64,000 nt of DNA from Mytilus californianus (GCF_021869535.1 NW_026262593.1:55913318-55977317); one strand, 5' to 3'; counted from the first letter of the stretch, positions 23,777-35,010 are shown. Made by a program: numbers and translations. Notes: generated by a model from the letters alone, not told the origin.

Positions 23777-23985
23777 GGTCAACAAGTAGAATGTAAAATG
23801 GTATCATTGAGTAGGACCAAATAATGTTATATTTATTCTCTGAATAGGTCAACTAGTAGAATGTAAAATGGTATCATTGAGTAAGACAAAATAATGTTAT
23901 ATTTATTCTCTGAATAGGTCAATAAGTAGAATGTAAAATGGTATCATTGAGTAGGACCAAATAATGCTATATTTATTCTCAGTCT
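23777..23985 (+). repeat. 70-bp tandem repeat, three copies
   Basis: Units begin ggtcaacaagtagaatgtaa at 23777, 23847 and 23917, with a few substitutions between them. The third decays after 23975. Confidence 0.9.
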
Positions 23986-24284
23986 GCACAGTTCAACAAG
24001 TAGACCATAAGTACGGCTTCACCGATATAACTTTCACTCTATTGACTTGACTTAGTACTTGTTTTAAGCATTGTTCAATGTCGCTACTTATGTTACACTA
24101 AAGCAGAGAGATCTCAGATACGACAACGTATTTAAGGTAATTGAAAAGCTGTAATTGAAGACTTTCTGACAAATTAATGGTGATGAAAAGCTAAACAATC
24201 ACTATACTGTAACAAAATCGATCACAACAACACATATTATACTAGGTAAATTATAGAATAAAACCATCACGATATTTGCTATAA
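23986..24284. other. Non-coding, nothing recognised
   Basis: No feature supported. Confidence 0.35.
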
Positions 24285-24580
24285 CCAGCCTAGTAGTCAG
24301 CACTTCTATGTTGACATGAATTCTCATAGAAATGGTCATATGTATTACTTGTATTTGAGAGCTTTGAATTGTTCGAAAAACTAATGATTTCTACCCTAGC
24401 AATAGATTATCTTAGCTGTATTTGGAAAAACCTTTTGAACTTTTTGGGTTTTCAATGTTCTTCGTACTTTTTTGACCTTTTTAACTGTTTTTTTTTCGAG
24501 CGTCACTGATGAGTCTTTTTTTAGACGAAACGAGCGTCTGGCATACAAAATTATAATACGTCTTTGATAAGTTTATTTTT
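24285..24580 (+). repeat. Family E copy, long form
   Basis: Starts agtcagcacttctatgttga, then catgaattctcatagaaatg, agcaatagattatcttagct and gagcgtcactgatgagtc. The same left part occurs at 32785. Confidence 0.8.
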
Positions 24581-25224
24581 TATATCAATCCGGTCTTTAT
24601 TTCAACATTGATATAATTTTCGGGGTATAATTTTCAAAAACATAATATGTGGGTATCTTAAAAACCATTTGTCCCGGTTAGCGTTTTTGTTTTTACGTTA
24701 CCGATGACGCCCTAAACAATTTTGCTCACTTGAGGAAAATAGTCTACAGTCATGTTATAACTCATACATTTATTCGTTTATCTCTTATTATTACCGTTAA
24801 GGATACTAGTTATTAATCATTTTATTCTTGATGCGGGATATTCAAACCCAGACTTTTGCAGGCTTTATGATGCTCAATCTTATGTCTTAATTTCTTTTAC
24901 TATTGTGTTGTATTTTAACTTTGTTGACCCGGCGTCCCCCTTTGATATCTTCTTTAAAAAACAATGTACATTTCACATTTACTTTTTCTAACAAACCCAT
25001 TAAAATAATCTTTTGTTTAAGAAATTACCTCGGGCCCTTTAATAATCTTTTTTTTTTCAATTCGCAATCGTCTTTTCTAATTGCAGTGGGCAGTTCAAAG
25101 TAACTAACCTCTACGAAGTACATTTACTTAGACATATACAATAGATTGAAATATTTGCTATAAGTTCTGTGTTTCTTATTAATTTGATCGTTTGATTGTT
25201 GGTGCATCAAAACAACTTAGAATA
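24581..25224. other. Non-coding, nothing recognised
   Basis: Unique-looking AT-rich sequence. Confidence 0.4.
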
Positions 25225-25810
25225 TCGAGGCAATGAATATGAAATGGATAAAACAAAATTAGGATGAAATCCAGATGAAATGAACTTATAATGAACTTCT
25301 TGAACAAAAAAAAATGAACATGAAATGAACATGATATGAACATGAAATGAAATTAAAATGAAATATTAAAATGAAATATTAAAATGAAATATTAAAATGA
25401 ACTTGCAATTAACATGAAATTTACAAGAAATCAACTTGAAATTAACATGAATCCAACTGGAAATGAACATAAATTGAACATAAAATGAAAATAAAATGAA
25501 CTTAAAATGAAACTAACATGAAATGAACTTAAAATAAGATTAACATGAAATGAAATTGAATTGAAATTAACATGAAATAAATTTGAAATAATCATGAGCA
25601 TATTAACATGAGCATAAAATGAACATGATATGAACATAAACATGAAACGCATGAACACGAAACAGAAAATGAACATGAAATGAATATAAAATGAACATGA
25701 TATGAAATTAAATTTAATCTCTTTATTTTTATATGAAATGAACGTGAAATGAACATGAAATGGACATGATATGAACAAGAAATGAAAGTGAAATAAAATG
25801 AACAAATTGA
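25225..25810 (+). repeat. Low-complexity aaatgaacatg array
   Basis: About 580 bp of degenerate 10-12-bp units such as aaatgaacatg and aaatgaaattaaaatg, almost free of C on this strand. It produces a spurious long minus-strand ORF of Phe/Ser/His/Met. Confidence 0.85.
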
Positions 25811-26084
25811 GAGAACTTGGTTGGGTTTGAACATTTTGCTTTAACATCGACCCCGAAGTATATATACTCTTAACGAATGGTGCAGGAAGGTGTTTTGTCG
25901 TCAAAGCATGACATTCTCCCAACACTAGTTGGGCAAAACTGAGGATGTCCAATGCAGTGTGTGGGGTGTGTATTGGGGGAGGGGGTGGTTGTGTCCTATT
26001 TTAATTGTAAGTTTAGAACCCGTTTTAATATGAAATAGAACCCCATTCAGTTGAAAAACATTATAGTTTAAAATCAGCTCTTAA
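25811..26084. other. Non-coding, nothing recognised
   Basis: A short G-rich stretch lies near 25955-25990. Confidence 0.35.
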
Positions 26085-26088
26085 AAGA

Positions 26089-26690
26089 GGTAGGACCAAC
26101 TTACCCTTATTTGTTTTTCACTCACAAGGTCAAAATCTAAAAGTTGTTAATTGTAAAAGCTGAAGATGACAAAAGATTTATTCTAACAGAAGAAAAGGTA
26201 TGTTTAATCTTTATGATACAAATTGATTTATAATGGTTACAGTATTCTTCCACTATATCTTTTTTAAAAAAAAATGGAAAATTGGTAGGTATAAAAAATA
26301 AGAAGATGTGGTATGATTGCCAATGAGACAACTCTCCAACAGAGACCAAATGACATAGAAGTTAACAACTATAATAGGTCACCGTACGGCCTTCAACAAT
26401 GAGCAAAACCCATACCGCTAAGTCAGCTATAAAAGGCCCCGAAATGACAAATGTAAAACAATTCAAAAAAGAAATCTAACGGCCTGATTTATGTACTAAA
26501 CAATGAACGAAAAAACAAATACGATATACAGCATTCTCTAATTTTCATGCTTTTTTCACATTTCTCGATCGGTGTGAGAAAAATATTTATAAAAGTATAT
26601 GATATAGACTCTTTGATATTAAATTCAAAGAAGAATTTAACAACTTTGAGATTTTGACCTTGTGAATGAAACAATCAGTGGCCCTACCTT
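26089..26690. repeat. Inverted arms flanking a family C copy
   Basis: aggtaggaccaact followed by cactcacaaggtcaaaatct (26089-26150) is the inverse of agattttgaccttgtgaatg followed by ggccctacct (26645-26690). A C copy occupies 26295-26545 between them. Could be a short foldback element with C inserted. Confidence 0.45.
26295..26545 (+). repeat. Family C copy, 5' half
   Basis: aagaagatgtggtatgattg, gccaatgagacaactctcc, gtcaccgtacggccttcaac, gagcaaaacccataccgc, agctataaaaggcccc; one of the best-preserved heads in the window. Confidence 0.9.
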
Positions 26691-27079
26691 TTTTGAGGTG
26701 ATATATCAATAACAAATGACATTTTGAATTTATAAATATGTGTGAAAAATTGTGAAAAAAAATGTTCAGAAATACGACATTATAAGGTTAGGACATTAAA
26801 AAACCCCACATATGTATTGTGCGAAAAGAAAACACAAAGCAACTGTGAAAATAGTAGGATGGGGCTTATATCTTAATGCCTATTAATTATTATAAATGTG
26901 ACAGACAAAACATGTTTCCCACTCACTGAAGGTTTATCATCACTACTAAAAAATAGCAATGCGAAAAAGACGTCATCTCAATTAATGTTTATTATAATTA
27001 CTATTATTATTAATTGTTAAAACACTAAATATCTATTAGAAAAATACCTGTGTATATATAAATTACCAAAGAAAAAAAA
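26691..27079. other. Non-coding, nothing recognised
   Basis: AT-rich. Confidence 0.4.
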
Positions 27080-27200
27080 GTAAAATATCAAAAATACCAA
27101 ACTCCAAGGAAAATTCAAAACGGAAAGTCCCTTATCAAATGACAAAATCAAAAGTTCAAACACATCAAACGAATGAAAAACAACTGTCATATAAATTATA
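27080..27200 (+). repeat. Family B copy
   Basis: aaataccaaactccaagg, aaaattcaaaacggaaagtc, tcaaacacatcaaacg; followed at 27205 by a gatgttgggtatgtgtcaat piece of a C/D-type head. Confidence 0.8.
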
Positions 27201-27255
27201 GAAAGCAGATGTTGGGTATGTGTCAATGAGAAAACAACCAAGAAATTAAAAAAAA

Positions 27256-28374
27256 CAAAAGGGTACATTGAGTGCTGCTTTCCAATGTTAACATTTTCCC
27301 TTAAGACAATGCTTTGGTGTACTTATATGAGGCATATGTTCAAATTTTGATGACGTTTTTTTTTAATTTTGATTTTTTTTTTTTGGCAGTTTATAGTTTT
27401 AGACTTCCCGCTTTTTTAATTTACCGTGGAGTTCGGTTTTTCTTCAGAAGAACAAAACATTCATGAGTCAGAATAAACTTCCTTTAAAAACAAAATAAAG
27501 GCATGCATAAACGCACGTGACGTTGTTTGACGCATATTTTCCGTATTGGTCACCGTCTTTTAAAAGATTTGTGACATGTTAATGACATACAATGACCCTT
27601 ATCATTAGGTTGCTTTAATATTAGAACTTCTGTTCATATAAAACTTTCACACATTATTGACGTTATAGTATTGGCATTCGGTTGCTCAATTGTCATAAGA
27701 CCACTAATTGTATTGCGGAAAGTTGTTAAAATTCATACCCCTCACAATAAATTATTTACATTCATTACTTTTGTAATAAGATCAAATAGTTGGCTAGTTT
27801 TCCCATCATTTTATGATGTATTTTTCATCGTGTAACAAACGTAGGAATGCGACTTTTGGTATGAGTTTACGAAAGAGAAAATGAGATAAAATTTACTCAA
27901 CTTTAATCAAGCTACAAATTGTTAATTGGTGATCTACATATTAGTGGTAATAAGTAAATTTTGTAAATGGAGGATATAATAAACAGTCTCCATTGATAAC
28001 GAGGTAAGATTGTTCTTTTGTAAAAAATACATGTCGTGAAGATTCATAAATGTGATTGTCCCTCATTTCCATCCTTCCCTCCGTCGGTGAATCCTTCCGA
28101 AATCTACCACTTTTTTTTTTTTTTCATTTTTTTTCCCAGTAGATATTGAGCAAGTTTAAGTGATTATACGAATACCGAAGCTTTATTTTGATTCGGTAAA
28201 GTTACCAACTACAAAAAAAAGCCATATAGTGCTTTCAACCGACAATAACCGTGCGTTTGTAATAACGGTTTCCAGTTTGTCTTCCCTGTTTCTTTTCGGA
28301 TGAGCAGCGGTTAGTAACACTCTTATCGTCTTGACCCAGTAGTTGATTTACAACATTTCTACCATTTGAATTTT
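27256..28374. other. Non-coding, nothing recognised
   Basis: AT-rich sequence with poly(T) runs near 27356 and 28111. Confidence 0.4.
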
Positions 28375-28615
28375 ATGGGGCTAGGATGAAATTTGAAAAA
28401 AAGGCAGGACAGGAGTTTTGAGAAAAAAAAGCAGTCTGAGACACTTTGCAAAAAAAAAAAAGGCAGGATGACAATTTATGTAAAAAAAAAGTCAGGATAA
28501 ACTTATAAAAAAAAAAGGCAGGACCGAATAGAGTGAAAAATATAATAAAAAGACAGGACAGAGATTACAACTAAAAAAAATGCAGGATTTTTTTTTTTTT
28601 TCATCTTAGCCTCCC
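28375..28615 (+). repeat. Family G copy
   Basis: ggggctaggatgaaatttg, then aggcaggacaggagttttg, ggcaggatgacaatttatg, gtcaggataaac and ggcaggaccgaatagagtg, ending cttagcctccc. Confidence 0.8.
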
Positions 28616-28970
28616 AAATTCAGCATCGCAATTTCAATGCAATAGTTCGTTCTCAAGCATAAAGTTATTATTTTTTACACGGAATAAAATTTCTCTTTTC
28701 CTGAAATATGTTGAGTTTCTCTTTTTTTGTGTGCTCAATGGATCTTTTAGAACACATACGTAACAAAACTGGCACACATACATCATATGATTATAACGTT
28801 ACATTTCATTAGTTAAGCTTCTTATTGAGTATAATACTTCTTAAGATTTTATATGCGAATGAAATCTGTATTAATTATTACATGTTTGACATCGGTTTTC
28901 ATGTATTTAATATTGATTGAAACTCAACCAGGAATGTAGGAACCGGGATGCAAGGGGCAGAACTTTGTTT
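28616..28970. other. Non-coding, nothing recognised
   Basis: AT-rich. Confidence 0.35.
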
Positions 28971-28971
28971 T

Positions 28972-29190
28972 TATGCCCCGCCTAGGTAGTAGGGTCATTA
29001 TGTTTTCTGGTATGTGCGTCCGTTCGTTCGTTCGTCCGTCCGTTCGCCCGTCTGTCCCGTGTCAGGTTAACGTTTTTGGTCAAGGTAGTTTTTGATGAAG
29101 TTGAAGTCCAACCAACTTGAAACTTAGTACACATGTTCCCTATGATATGATATGATCTTTATAATTCTAATGCCAAATTAGAGTTTTCCC
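28972..29190 (+). repeat. Repeat N, GTCC-rich 3'-end repeat
   Basis: atgccccgcctaggtagtag, a (CGTT/CGTC)n tract at 29017-29053, then gtttttggtcaaggtagttt and gaaacttagtacacatgttc. I recall this as a widely distributed molluscan repeat; class not assigned. It ends by fusing to a C tail. Confidence 0.6.
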
Positions 29191-29395
29191 CCATAATGAC
29201 AAAATATAAACAATTCAAACGAAAAAACTAATGAAATTATGCATAAAATAATAAACGAAACACGAATTTGATAGACAGCAAATAACGGCAAACTACTGAA
29301 TTGCAGTCTCCTGACTAAGGACATGCATTTACAGAACGTGACGGGCCGGTTAAACATGTTTGCGAGACAGTTCAACCCTCCTCAAACATTCACTT
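29191..29395 (+). repeat. Family C 3' part
   Basis: aacaattcaaacgaaaaaac, ctcctgactaaggacatg, agaacgtgacggg, aaacatgtttgcgag and caaccctcct, the C tail in order. Confidence 0.75.
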
Positions 29396-30059
29396 TTCTA
29401 TCAAGAAATCATTTACATGTTCATGCTTCATGCATCATAATTGTACTGGCATAAACAAAAACTAAATATCAAATGTCCGAACACAACCAATCTTTCTGTG
29501 ATTGTATTTATTTTTTCAAAATTTTGACGTCAATTCGAATTTCCTTCATCATCTTTTTTTTTTGTATGTGCTTTATCAATTGAATAGAAGTTTTATGGAA
29601 TTCTGCAACGGCTCAATTTTTTTTTAAAACATATGGGAAATTTTAGTTGAATTGTTGAATACCAATTAAAAAAGGAGAGAGAAGATTCCATGCATAAATT
29701 CAATAAAAAATTTTAAAAAATAAAAAAGAGTATATAAAATAAAACTTCATATGAATTAGACGCGTGCTCTAAATGTAATAATTCTTAACAACTATAATAA
29801 GATTATATTTAATCACAAAGGTTTAACCACAGTGCACTTAACATTTTATTGTGTATTGAAAATTTTGATTTTTCATGTCGAGAAAAAGTACTGAAACAAA
29901 CATCTAATTTCTTTAAATGAAAAGGATTAAAAGACATTTGTCGAGACCGAATGGCGAGGTTGATATCATTTATCTTGGCTTAATCATTGCAACTTTTGTT
30001 TTTATTAAAAGTGTAGAATGACAAATATTCCCTTTGGGTTACGTACTCAGTCTTTAGTT
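29396..30059. other. AT-rich DNA, no gene seen
   Basis: Nothing recognised. Confidence 0.4.
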
Positions 30060-30190
30060 TTTCTCTGTTGTGTTTTGTGTACTGTCTGTCTGTCTGTCTG
30101 TTTGGTTTTTATTTCTTTTCAACCATGTAGTTGTTAGTGTATTTCGACTAATGAGTTTGAATGTCCCTTTGGTATCTTTCACATCTCTTT
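30060..30190 (-). repeat. Family A 5' fragment
   Basis: The reverse complement gives the A head (aaagataccaaagggacatt, caaactcat) and contains a (CTGT)n tract at 30083-30100. Confidence 0.65.
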
Positions 30191-30301
30191 TAAAACATCT
30201 TGAAATCGCGATTACAATGCATTGCGATTATGATTAAACACTGGACACTTCTATAACAGAGTTGTAATTGCCTAGTAATTTATCAATTTCGCCATGTAAT
30301 T

Positions 30302-32197
30302 AGTTGGAAGCATACACTGTATAAGGGTCTGAATGTGATCTTAATTTCCGTATTCTTTAATATTTAGCCTATTTCCACTATTCTTTTATTTATTTTGCCC
30401 AATATTCTCTATTCTTTGTCCCCCTGCCCCATATATCTGTACGCTTGATCCATTATTCTTTAAATGTAAACCCCATCCAAACTCTACTGTGTGTGTTGAG
30501 GAGTTGAGGTGTATTGTCGTTTTTTTTTATTCTTTGGAAACAAATAGTCGCTTTTTTTTTTGTTCTTTGGAAATGAATAGAGGTGATACAGACGAAAGAA
30601 AGGAAAGAAATAAAAATAGAAAGAAGAAAGAGGAAAGATTAATCGAGTTGTGACGTGAATATCTCTTTTGACATTAGAATTATTCTTATTTTTCTTGAAG
30701 ACTTAATGTTTATATAATTATATGATCATTAAAATTTGATTTATTCTTGATTCAATCAATTTGCACCATTTAACTTAGTTTGTGTTTTTAACCAATGTCC
30801 GTGCTTTCTTCAACGACATCTTAAAGATTACAGGAAACATTGAATTGTAAAAATGTAAAAATTGTATTTTATTTTGTTTCTAAATGTGTTCAACATTTCC
30901 TAATTAATTCAGTAATGAAACAATATCCTGTAATGTAAACCAATAATTCTATAGAGTAAAAATTGAACAGAGATTAAAGGAATGCAAATGCATTTTTTCT
31001 CGCACTTCAAATATAAGTTTTTAAATGACTTAACATTTGTAGTCAGCTGTGATGTTCTTTTAACTAAAGCTTTTTTATAGGTCTAGAATAAAGGATTTTG
31101 TGTTGTAACGGATTTTTTTGAAGAACACGAAAATTGATGAAAGTAATGCATAGCATACGTGCATATTTATCAAACTTCAAAGTTTACAATGATAAAAGAA
31201 AGATCTTAATTCTTTGAATTTTCAATAGTCTGGTTTTGTGTTTATAGATTCAGATTCTTAGAGTGTCTTGTGAGTTAATCATTAAAAAATCAATAAAGGT
31301 TTTGGATGTTAAATTCAAATCTGCATTTATACATAAAATAGAATAGAACAAAGTATATGTCTAAGGTTTCGAATGCGACTTTATATAATCTAGTTTTTAC
31401 CTGTCAAAAGTAACACGACGAGTGTGCCACGAATAGAACAGAAGTCTTTGAGGAATGCAAATATTAATTGACCACGTGATTCATTATATTAATACCCGGA
31501 TATAAATACGAAACAAGAATTCGGTTAACTTCTGATCTACTTGCACTGGATTCATTGAAAAAAAATTGCATTTGCATTTGCAATTCTTTAATCTCATTTT
31601 GACTCTATAGAATTATTTGTTTACATAACAGGATATTGTTTCATTACTGAATTAATTAAGAGTCATGTTGAACACCATTAGAGACAACATAGAATCCAAT
31701 TTTTACATTTTTTTATTCAATGTTTCCTGTAATCTTAAAGAAGTGTCAAAAGAAAGGAAGGACATTGCTTAGAAACACAAAGTTATAAGGTGCACGTTGA
31801 TTGAATCAAGAATTAATCTAATTTTAATATCACATAATTATATAGACATTAATTAAATCTTCAAGAAAAATGAGGATAGTTTTAATGTTAAAAGAGACAT
31901 TCACACGTCACAACTCGATTGATCATTCTTCTTTCTTCTTTCTATTTTTCATTTCTTCCTTTCTCTCCTCTGTATCAACTCTATTCATTTCCAAAGAATA
32001 AAAAAACGACAATACATAGGAGGGTTTTGATGGGGTTTACGTTTAAAGAATAATAAATCAAGCGTACAGATATATGGGGGACAAAGAAAAGAGAATAATT
32101 GGCAAAATAAATGAAAAATAGTGAAAAACGGCTAAAAACTAAAGAATTCAGCAAGTAAGATCACACCCAGACTCTAATACAGTGTATGCTTCCAACT
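30302..32197. mobile_element. Foldback element 3, 1.9 kb, arms of 640-700 bp
   Basis: agttggaagcatacactgta at 30302 is the inverse of acagtgtatgcttccaact ending 32197. Homology continues inward to about 31000 on the left and 31555 on the right, with indels. Each arm carries, in mirror position, a family H copy (about 30323-30492 and 32020-32178) and a gaaag/cttTc-rich stretch. The spacer is about 554 bp. No target duplication or transposase is visible. It may be a mobile foldback element or a local inverted duplication. Confidence 0.7.
31501..31508 (+). promoter_or_regulatory. TATA-like box in the foldback 3 spacer
   Basis: TATAAATA follows taatacccgga, with a CACGTG at 31473-31478 about 25 bases upstream. 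It lies just before the right arm. Promoter activity is only a possibility. Confidence 0.2.
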
Positions 32198-32279
32198 TCT
32201 TTAAGCAAGCACACGGTGATCATCCAATTACGGGAACCTATATTTGGTTTCTGTGTTTTAATTGTTTTGTAGTAAATAG

Positions 32280-32760
32280 AAATAAGAAGATGTGGTATGA
32301 GTGCCAATGAGACAACTCTCCATCCAAGTCACTATGTGTAAAAAGTAAACAAAATGACTAGTGTAAAACAATTCAAACAGGAAAACCAACGGTCTATTTG
32401 ATGAGACTGTCGTACAAGTGAGAGGTTTAGCGCTATAAAACCAGGTTCAATCCACCATTTCCTACATTTGAAAATGCCTGTACCAAGTCAGGAATATGAC
32501 AGTTGTTGTCCATTCGTTTGATGTGTTTTGTCATTTGATTTTGCCATGTGATTAGGGACTTTCCGATTGAATTTTCCTCGGAGTTCAGTATTTTTGTGAT
32601 TTTACTTTTTTCTATATAAAAAACGAGAAACGAGAAACACTTAAAGAACCACACCAACAAACGACAACCACTGAACAACAGGTTCCTAACTTAGGACAGA
32701 TGCAGACAAATGCAGACCAGGTCTAGGATTTAAACGTTTTAACAGGCGCCAAGTCTATAT
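32280..32760 (+). repeat. Family C copy split by a B insertion
   Basis: The head (aagaagatgtggtatgagtg, gagacaactctccatcc) runs to ggtctat at 32397 and resumes at 32611 with tctatataaaaaacg, then aacgacaaccactgaacaac and ggttcctaacttaggacag. Confidence 0.85.
32398..32610 (-). mobile_element. Family B insertion (213 bp) nested in C, 5-bp target duplication
   Basis: Reverse-strand B with both ends defined by interruption of C. TCTAT occurs at 32393-32397 and 32611-32615. The internal reverse strand reads actgaactccgagg, aaaattcaatcgg, a ggacaacaactgtcat block, and ends with the gcgctaaacctctcacttg block. This gives the full extent of B. Confidence 0.8.
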
Positions 32761-32784
32761 TGGAGACTTTTATATGTTTTTTAT

Positions 32785-33010
32785 ATATTTTAGTCAGCAC
32801 TTCTATTTTGACATGAATTATCATTGATGTGGTCACAATTATAATTCAACTGTTTACAAAACTTTGAAATTTTGGATTTAATACCCCAGGAATAGATTAC
32901 TTGAGCTGTATTTGGCAAAACCTTTCGGAGTTTGGGTCCTCAATGCTCTTCAACTTCGTACTTTATTTGACCTTTTTAACGTTTTTAATTCGACCGTCAC
33001 TAATGTCCAA
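32785..33010 (+). repeat. Family E copy, truncated
   Basis: agtcagcacttctattttga, ggaatagattacttgagctg, ctcaatgctcttcaacttcg and gaccgtcactaatg, then lost before the gacgaaacg block. Confidence 0.8.
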
Positions 33011-33788
33011 GCTCCCATTCTATTCACCTTACAAAAACTTCATTCATTCTTTACCCTTGACATCTTAAGTAGTCTTTATTTTCTTTTAGACAACTATATC
33101 ATCAGAAGCGTTGAAAGATTGAATTATACAAAACAATAAAATGACCTTGTAAAGAATCAAAGCAACTGCCATAATATATAGAATATGTTCAGATAAAATA
33201 AACAGTGTAAATGCATATTTCACGTTTTTCTTGGTTCATTACATAGAACTGACAGTAGACAATTGGTTTTAACCATTAGATATCTTTTTTAACTGATGTA
33301 CAAAAATCTGCTCCGATGTCTCTAAACCGTTTTTGTAATTGTTTTTAAAATTGATCCCGTCTTTTTTTCCACGGTGGTCGGAAAGCAGAAGTATAATTTA
33401 TATCAATCTAAAATAAATAGCATTGTTATCAATTTGACCTTTTGTGTAAATCGGTGAAGTTGCTGTCAATACGTTAAATAAAACATAATTTGCATCGTTA
33501 AGGACTCTGGAACTACTTTATTTCCAAGTAAGACACTTGACAAATTCTGCTTTCATGATGCCCTTGTCAGGACTTATATACAAATAGTAAAGCTTGGTTA
33601 ATATTAAATTATATCATTAATGACTCAGCAGAAATGACTCTATCCGTATTCAGCAAATGTCACTACGCTATTTTCGCTTCTTTATACAATAAAAGTGGCT
33701 AAAAATTCAAAAGAAAAAACAAACATTTATACTCAGAACAAGGACCGGAAATAAGCATGTGATAATGTATAGAAATACAAGCACTGAG
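33011..33788. other. AT-rich DNA, no gene seen
   Basis: Nothing recognised. Confidence 0.4.
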
Positions 33789-33802
33789 TCATAGCGCCAG
33801 TA

Positions 33803-34068
33803 GGGGCCTCGGTGGCCGAGTGGTCTAAGTAGTTACTACTGTAATCACTAGCCAGTCAACACTGAGGTTGTGAGTTCGAACCCAGCTCGTGCAGGTGCAC
33901 TCGACTCCAATCTTAATTGACTAGGATTGTCAGTTTTCCTATCGAAGGTCGGTGGTTTTCTCCGGGCACTCCGGCTTCCTCCACCAGTAATAACTGGCCA
34001 CCACGGAATAGCCCAAAAGCGGTGCTTAAAAGTGGCGTTAAAACACCAAAAATCAAAATCAAATCAAA
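33803..34068 (+). mobile_element. Complete tRNA-derived SINE with target-site duplication
   Basis: The head is tRNA-like (Ser/Leu type): A-box tggccgagtgg at 33813-33823 and B-box gttcgaacc at 33874-33882. The body has gactccaatcttaattgact and a conserved block aaggtcggtggttttctccg / ggcactccggcttcctcc. The tail is gtggcgttaaaacacc followed by an A-rich aatcaaaatcaaatcaaatc. The insertion is flanked by tcatagCgccagta (33789-33802) and tcatagGgccagta (34069-34082). The central block recalls the conserved core of metazoan SINE superfamilies seen in bivalves; the exact superfamily is not certain. The head is a SINE promoter, not a working tRNA gene. Confidence 0.92.
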
Positions 34069-34082
34069 TCATAGGGCCAGTA

Positions 34083-34659
34083 AGGATGAAACTACACAAG
34101 GGCATTAATTCATTACTTAACTGCTTGAATGTTACTTGTTTAATACAGATTTAGTCTAACACATGATGATGTGTACAATGATGTTTGGTTGACAATGGAG
34201 TACGGAGAGAGAGAGCGAGCTAAAACACAGTTAACAGTTCCGGACAATAGAGCCTATTATGGCGTAGATCCCATTGCTTTCTGTGTTTTTGCAATTTCAA
34301 TCATTCATAGGTATTTTGTAAGGTAAAGATGGTAAAGTGAAAGTCATTTCATGTTAGAATTTTACCTTATCCTGACTTGTGCTGAACAATTCAACATACC
34401 AGTCCTTTAATTGCATATTAGAGTCCATTGAATCCCGGGAGTTTGGTAGGACAAAACACGTACTTGAGTAACAGGACAAATATATGCCCTCCTTTTTCTT
34501 ATTTCATATACAGTGTATATATGTTTTTAATAATCAAACGAAACTTTTCATGAGGAGTTTACAGTGATCCCAAGTCTCTCAAAAGCTTTCATTTGAAACC
34601 AAAATTACCCAAATATTTTACTTATTGACATGTGCAACGTTTCAGCTATGCGTAGGAAC
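34083..34659. other. Non-coding, nothing recognised
   Basis: A short (GA)n run lies at 34206-34216. Confidence 0.4.
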
Positions 34660-34890
34660 TATTTTGTTTTAAATATGAGCTATTTTTTGTATATAACCGA
34701 GAATAATGGGTAACATGTATAAAGAATAGAGAAAAATAGACTAAAACAACAAAGAATAAAGAATAATGCGGTGCTGAAATATAAAAAAAATAGAGAATAA
34801 GGGTAGAAATAAATGAAGAATAGAGAAAAATTGTCTATAAAAAGTTAAAGAATAAAGAAATGAAGGACCCCATCCAGACCCTCATGTAGC
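34660..34890 (+). repeat. Family H copy
   Basis: ataatgggtaacatgtataa, aagaatagagaaaaatag and aagaataatgcggtgctg, ending gaccccatccagaccctc, the typical inverted end. Confidence 0.75.
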
Positions 34891-34904
34891 TAGTGTCATA
34901 ACTT

Positions 34905-35010
34905 TAGATTGATTTGATTTGATTTTGATTTTATTTTATAGGAAAACTGGCAATCCTAGTCAATTAAGATTGGAGTCGAGTGCACCCGCACGAGCGGGGT
35001 CATAACTTTA
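34905..35010 (-). repeat. SINE remnant
   Basis: The reverse complement shows ctcgtgcgggtgcactcgac, the cttaattgactaggattgcc block, tttccta, then directly the aatcaaaatcaaatcaaatc tail: a copy lacking head and central block. Confidence 0.7.

Noticed and set aside
25431-25952. Minus-strand ORF of 173 residues
   Set aside because: Translation of the aaatgaacatg low-complexity array; runs of Phe, Ser, His and Met with no domain.
33803-33890. tRNA-Ser/Leu gene
   Set aside because: The tRNA-like head is joined to a SINE body and A-rich tail and bounded by a target duplication.
33917-34154. Two overlapping ORFs of 63 and 75 residues
   Set aside because: They lie in the SINE body.
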